In this document: positions 62,174 through 64,000 of the stretch, in pieces | Layout of the letters: each line of letters begins with the position of its first letter | Position numbering within the stretch: position 1 is the first letter of the stretch | Origin: Clostridia bacterium | GTDB lineage: Bacteria; Bacillota; Clostridia; Oscillospirales; CAG-272 | Reading direction: 5' to 3' | Assembly (NCBI GenBank): GCA_017398595.1 | Contig: JAFQFR010000013.1 | Span: 126,152-190,151, forward strand | DNA length: 64,000 nucleotides | Translations under genes and position numbers: made by a program | Notes under the pieces: generated by a model | Told to the model about the DNA's origin: nothing | The model's input: only the letters and a program-made list of their open reading frames with translations | Database searches by the model: none

Positions 62174-62206
62174 AAAAAATGCTTCCCGTAAGGGAAGCAT
62201 TTTTTT
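62174..62206 (+). terminator. Terminator of the sugar-acid/FdrA operon
   Basis: AAAAAATGCTTCCC / GGGAAGCATTTTTT, 14-bp perfect stem, loop GTAA, T7 run, 11 bases after the DUF1116 stop. Confidence 0.93.
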
Positions 62207-62272
62207 AGCGTGGAAAAGCTTTTTGAAAAACTGATTGGGTATACGCATTTATTTTTAAAAGTTTTTGAAGGG

Positions 62273-62306
62273 TGCAGGGGAACTTTTTACAAAAAGTTCC
62301 CCTGCA
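62273..62306 (-). terminator. Probable terminator hairpin after pepT
   Basis: A perfect inverted repeat TGCAGGGGAACTTTTT / AAAAAGTTCCCCTGCA lies 7 bases past the pepT stop. The stem carries its own T5, but no U-run follows, so termination is likely but not certain. Confidence 0.55.
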
Positions 62307-62313
62307 TTTCTCG

Positions 62314-63522
62314 TTACGCCTTCATCAACTCTACGAGCACTTCGACCATCTTTTCCATCGATTGGATCGGGATGAGCTCGTGAATGCCGTGGAAATTTGC
62401 GCCGCCGGTGGCGAGATTGGGACAGGGCAGTCCCATAAAGGAGAGCCTTGCGCCGTCCGTACCGCCGCGGATCGGCACGCAGATGGGTTCCATGCCAACT
62501 TTGCGCATGGCATCTTCGGCAGCGTGAATGATGTGCATGTGCGGCAGGATCATTTCTTTCATGTTGTAGTAGCTGTCACGCAGGTCGAGCACAAATGTGC
62601 CTTCGCCGTAGACCGTATTCATGTAGGCAACGAGATTCTGCACGAATTCCTTGCGCGCTTCAAACTTTTCGCGGTCGTGATCGCGGATGATCACCGAGAG
62701 CTTGGCAAGGCTTTCGTCACCTTCGATGGCGGAAATGTGATAGAATCCCTCATAGTTTTCGGTGTGCGCCGGCGTTTCGGCGGCGGGCATTCTTGCTACA
62801 AGCTCGCAGAGCATGAGCACGGCGTTCTTCATTTTATCCTTTGCCGAGCCGGGATGGATGTTGACACCGTGTACCGTGATGCGCGCGGATGCGGCATTGA
62901 AGTTTTCATACTCGATTTCGGGGATCTCGCCGCCATCCACCGTGTATGCCCATTTCGCGCCGAATTTTGCAATGTCAAAGTGATCTGCACCGCTTCCAAT
63001 CTCCTCGTCGGGCGTGATGCCTACGGCGATCCGACCGTGCGGGATCTCGGAATGTGCCACCAAATACTCGCAGGCGGTCAAAATTTCGGCTACACCGGCT
63101 TTATCGTCCGCCCCCAGTAAAGTTATGCCGTCGGTGACGATCAGGTCTTGTCCGACGTATTTTGCGAGGAAGGGAAAGTCTTTTACGCGCGTGACGATCT
63201 TACCGTCGCCGAGCGGAATGTCACCGCCCTCGTAGTGCACGATCGCAGGCTTCACATCCTTGCCGCTGACATCGGGCGAGGTGTCCATATGCGCGATAAA
63301 GCCGATCGTATCGCGATCCTCACAGCCTTTTGTTGCAGGCAGAAAGGCGTAGACGTAGCCGTGTTCGTCCATGTGCGCATCCGTAAGTCCGATGAGTGCA
63401 AGCTCGTCTGCGAGATATGCGCCAAGCAGCTTTTGCTTTTCGGTGCTCGGCACGGTCGTGCTGTTTTCGTCCGACTGCGTGTCAAAGGAAACGTATTTTA
63501 AAAATCTATCCTGAACAAGCAT
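62314..63522 (-). CDS. pepT: Peptidase T (tripeptide aminopeptidase)
   Basis: A 402-residue M20B metallopeptidase. Zinc ligands are recognisable in IAHMDTSPDV near 80, LLGADDKAGVAE near 140 (bridging Asp) and TPDEEIGSGADHFD near 174 (catalytic Glu), and in PIRGGTDGARLSFMGLP near 355. It releases N-terminal residues from tripeptides. I start at 63522, with TTGGAGG 9 bases upstream. Confidence 0.95.
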   Translation of the reverse strand: MLVQDRFLKYVSFDTQSDENSTTVPSTEKQKLLGAYLADELALIGLTDAHMDEHGYVYAFLPATKGCEDRDTIGFIAHMDTSPDVSGKDVKPAIVHYEGGDIPLGDGKIVTRVKDFPFLAKYVGQDLIVTDGITLLGADDKAGVAEILTACEYLVAHSEIPHGRIAVGITPDEEIGSGADHFDIAKFGAKWAYTVDGGEIPEIEYENFNAASARITVHGVNIHPGSAKDKMKNAVLMLCELVARMPAAETPAHTENYEGFYHISAIEGDESLAKLSVIIRDHDREKFEARKEFVQNLVAYMNTVYGEGTFVLDLRDSYYNMKEMILPHMHIIHAAEDAMRKVGMEPICVPIRGGTDGARLSFMGLPCPNLATGGANFHGIHELIPIQSMEKMVEVLVELMKA

Positions 63523-63555
63523 TTTCTTTTCCTCCAAGGTATAACTTGTATCTAC

Positions 63556-63584
63556 ATTATAGCACATACCGCATGCCAAAACAA
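63556..63584 (-). promoter_or_regulatory. Promoter of pepT
   Basis: Minus strand TTGTTT (63584-63579), 17-base spacer and an extended -10 TGCTATAAT ending at 63556, 33 bases before the pepT start. Confidence 0.65.
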
Positions 63585-63585
63585 C

Positions 63586-63613
63586 AAAAACCACTGCCGA
63601 AGCAGTGGTTTTT
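63586..63613 (-). terminator. Terminator after the OppA-like gene
   Basis: AAAAACCACTGC / GCAGTGGTTTTT, 12-bp perfect stem, loop CGAA, 20 bases after the oppA-like stop. Confidence 0.88.
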
Positions 63614-63632
63614 GCCGTTTATACGTTGTAAA

Positions 63633-64000
63633 TTACTTTACAGAAGCGTACATGAAGAACTTGTATCCGAGAGGCGAAGAGAAGAAGCCGTCGATCTTTT
63701 CGCTGCACATATAAATGTCAGTGTAGTAGTAGATCGGGCAGATCGCGCCGGTCTGCATCAGGATGTCTTCAGCCTCATGCATGAGCTCGAAGCGTTCTTC
63801 AGCGTCCTTGGAGGACTTAACCTTAGCGATGATCGCATCGTAGGACTCAGCCCAGGTCAGACCGTCCTTGCCGTCGTAGCTGTAGCCGGCGTAGGAAGCG
63901 TGTGCATCCTTACCGAACTGGGTATCGTTGTTACCCGAAGAGGTAACCCACATATCCAGGAAGGAGATCGGGTCGTTGTAGTCGCCGAGCCAGCCGTTAC
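63633..64000 (-). CDS. Oligopeptide ABC transporter substrate-binding protein, C-terminal fragment
   Basis: The last ~121 codons of an SBP_bac_5/OppA-family lipoprotein; the gene continues beyond the window edge at 64000. GWLGDYNDPISFLDMW at the edge and CPIYYYTDIYMCS near the end are typical of the C-terminal lobe of peptide-binding proteins. It is followed by a terminator, so it is the last or only gene of its unit. Proximity to pepT is consistent with peptide uptake and use. Confidence 0.9.
   Translation of the reverse strand, partial: NGWLGDYNDPISFLDMWVTSSGNNDTQFGKDAHASYAGYSYDGKDGLTWAESYDAIIAKVKSSKDAEERFELMHEAEDILMQTGAICPIYYYTDIYMCSEKIDGFFSSPLGYKFFMYASVK

Overview
The window looks like a chromosomal piece of a strictly anaerobic, probably gut-dwelling member of the Clostridia (Oscillospirales or Christensenellales-like; inferred from gene content, not placed phylogenetically). 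The signs are a GlgC/GlgD pair, an IspH fused to ribosomal protein S1, a group B [FeFe] hydrogenase, many ferredoxin-type proteins, strong Shine-Dalgarno sites and promoters of the TTGACT/TTGCAA-N17-TATAAT type. All three stop codons are used. No rRNA, tRNA, CRISPR array, prophage or transposase gene was found.

Region 1 (about 150-14,550, minus strand) is a 15-gene energy-metabolism locus. In transcription order: two thioredoxin-like [2Fe-2S] proteins, a group B [FeFe] hydrogenase, malate dehydrogenase, fumarase, HdrB, HdrC, HdrA, an MvhD/FlxD protein, two FlxC/FlxB iron-sulfur proteins, an NAD(P)H-type FlxA flavoprotein, a soluble fumarate-reductase iron-sulfur protein, a fumarate-reductase flavoprotein and an AspT/SucE-type exchanger. 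The set reads as oxaloacetate -> malate -> fumarate -> succinate -> export, with the last reduction apparently served by a cytosolic, flavin-bifurcating NADH:Hdr complex rather than by a membrane quinol enzyme. It is one of the two strongest candidates for an undescribed system.

Region 2 (14,600-18,400) holds a divergent radical SAM/SPASM gene, a six-hairpin glycosidase-like gene and a cluster of intergenic repeats. Region 3 (18,400-30,550, minus) is a complete glycogen operon (unknown leader gene, glgB, glgC, glgD, glgA, glgP, a GH13 amylase) ending in pncB. Region 4 (31,000-36,250, plus) is mixed housekeeping: YhcH-like protein, MocR-type aminotransferase, trpS, a WecA/TagO-type transferase, a membrane-anchored unknown and a GNAT enzyme. 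Region 5 (36,400-43,320) has a BlaI/BlaR1-type pair with its operators, a YgjP-type metallopeptidase, a DUF362 ferredoxin protein, a MITE-like element, a YitT protein and a hydrolase. Region 6 (43,450-48,900, plus) is RpiR regulator, HI0933-type flavoprotein, Cmk-PlsC fusion and IspH-S1 fusion. Both fusions carry signals suggesting that single-domain products may also be made.

Region 7 (48,950-50,700, minus) is deoD plus a translationally coupled WYL regulator. Region 8 (50,860-62,210, plus) is a nine-gene operon with a strong promoter: KDG kinase, KDPG-type aldolase, metallo-hydrolase, ROK regulator, SDR, an IlvD/Edd-family dehydratase interrupted by an in-frame TAG, a fumarate-reductase-like flavoprotein, FdrA and a DUF1116 protein. 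Joining Entner-Doudoroff-type sugar-acid genes to the FdrA/DUF1116 pair, known from oxamate carbamoyl transfer in allantoin breakdown, is the second candidate for an undescribed pathway. It also contains a compact three-way-junction RNA between the kinase and aldolase genes. The window closes with pepT and the end of an OppA-type binding protein.
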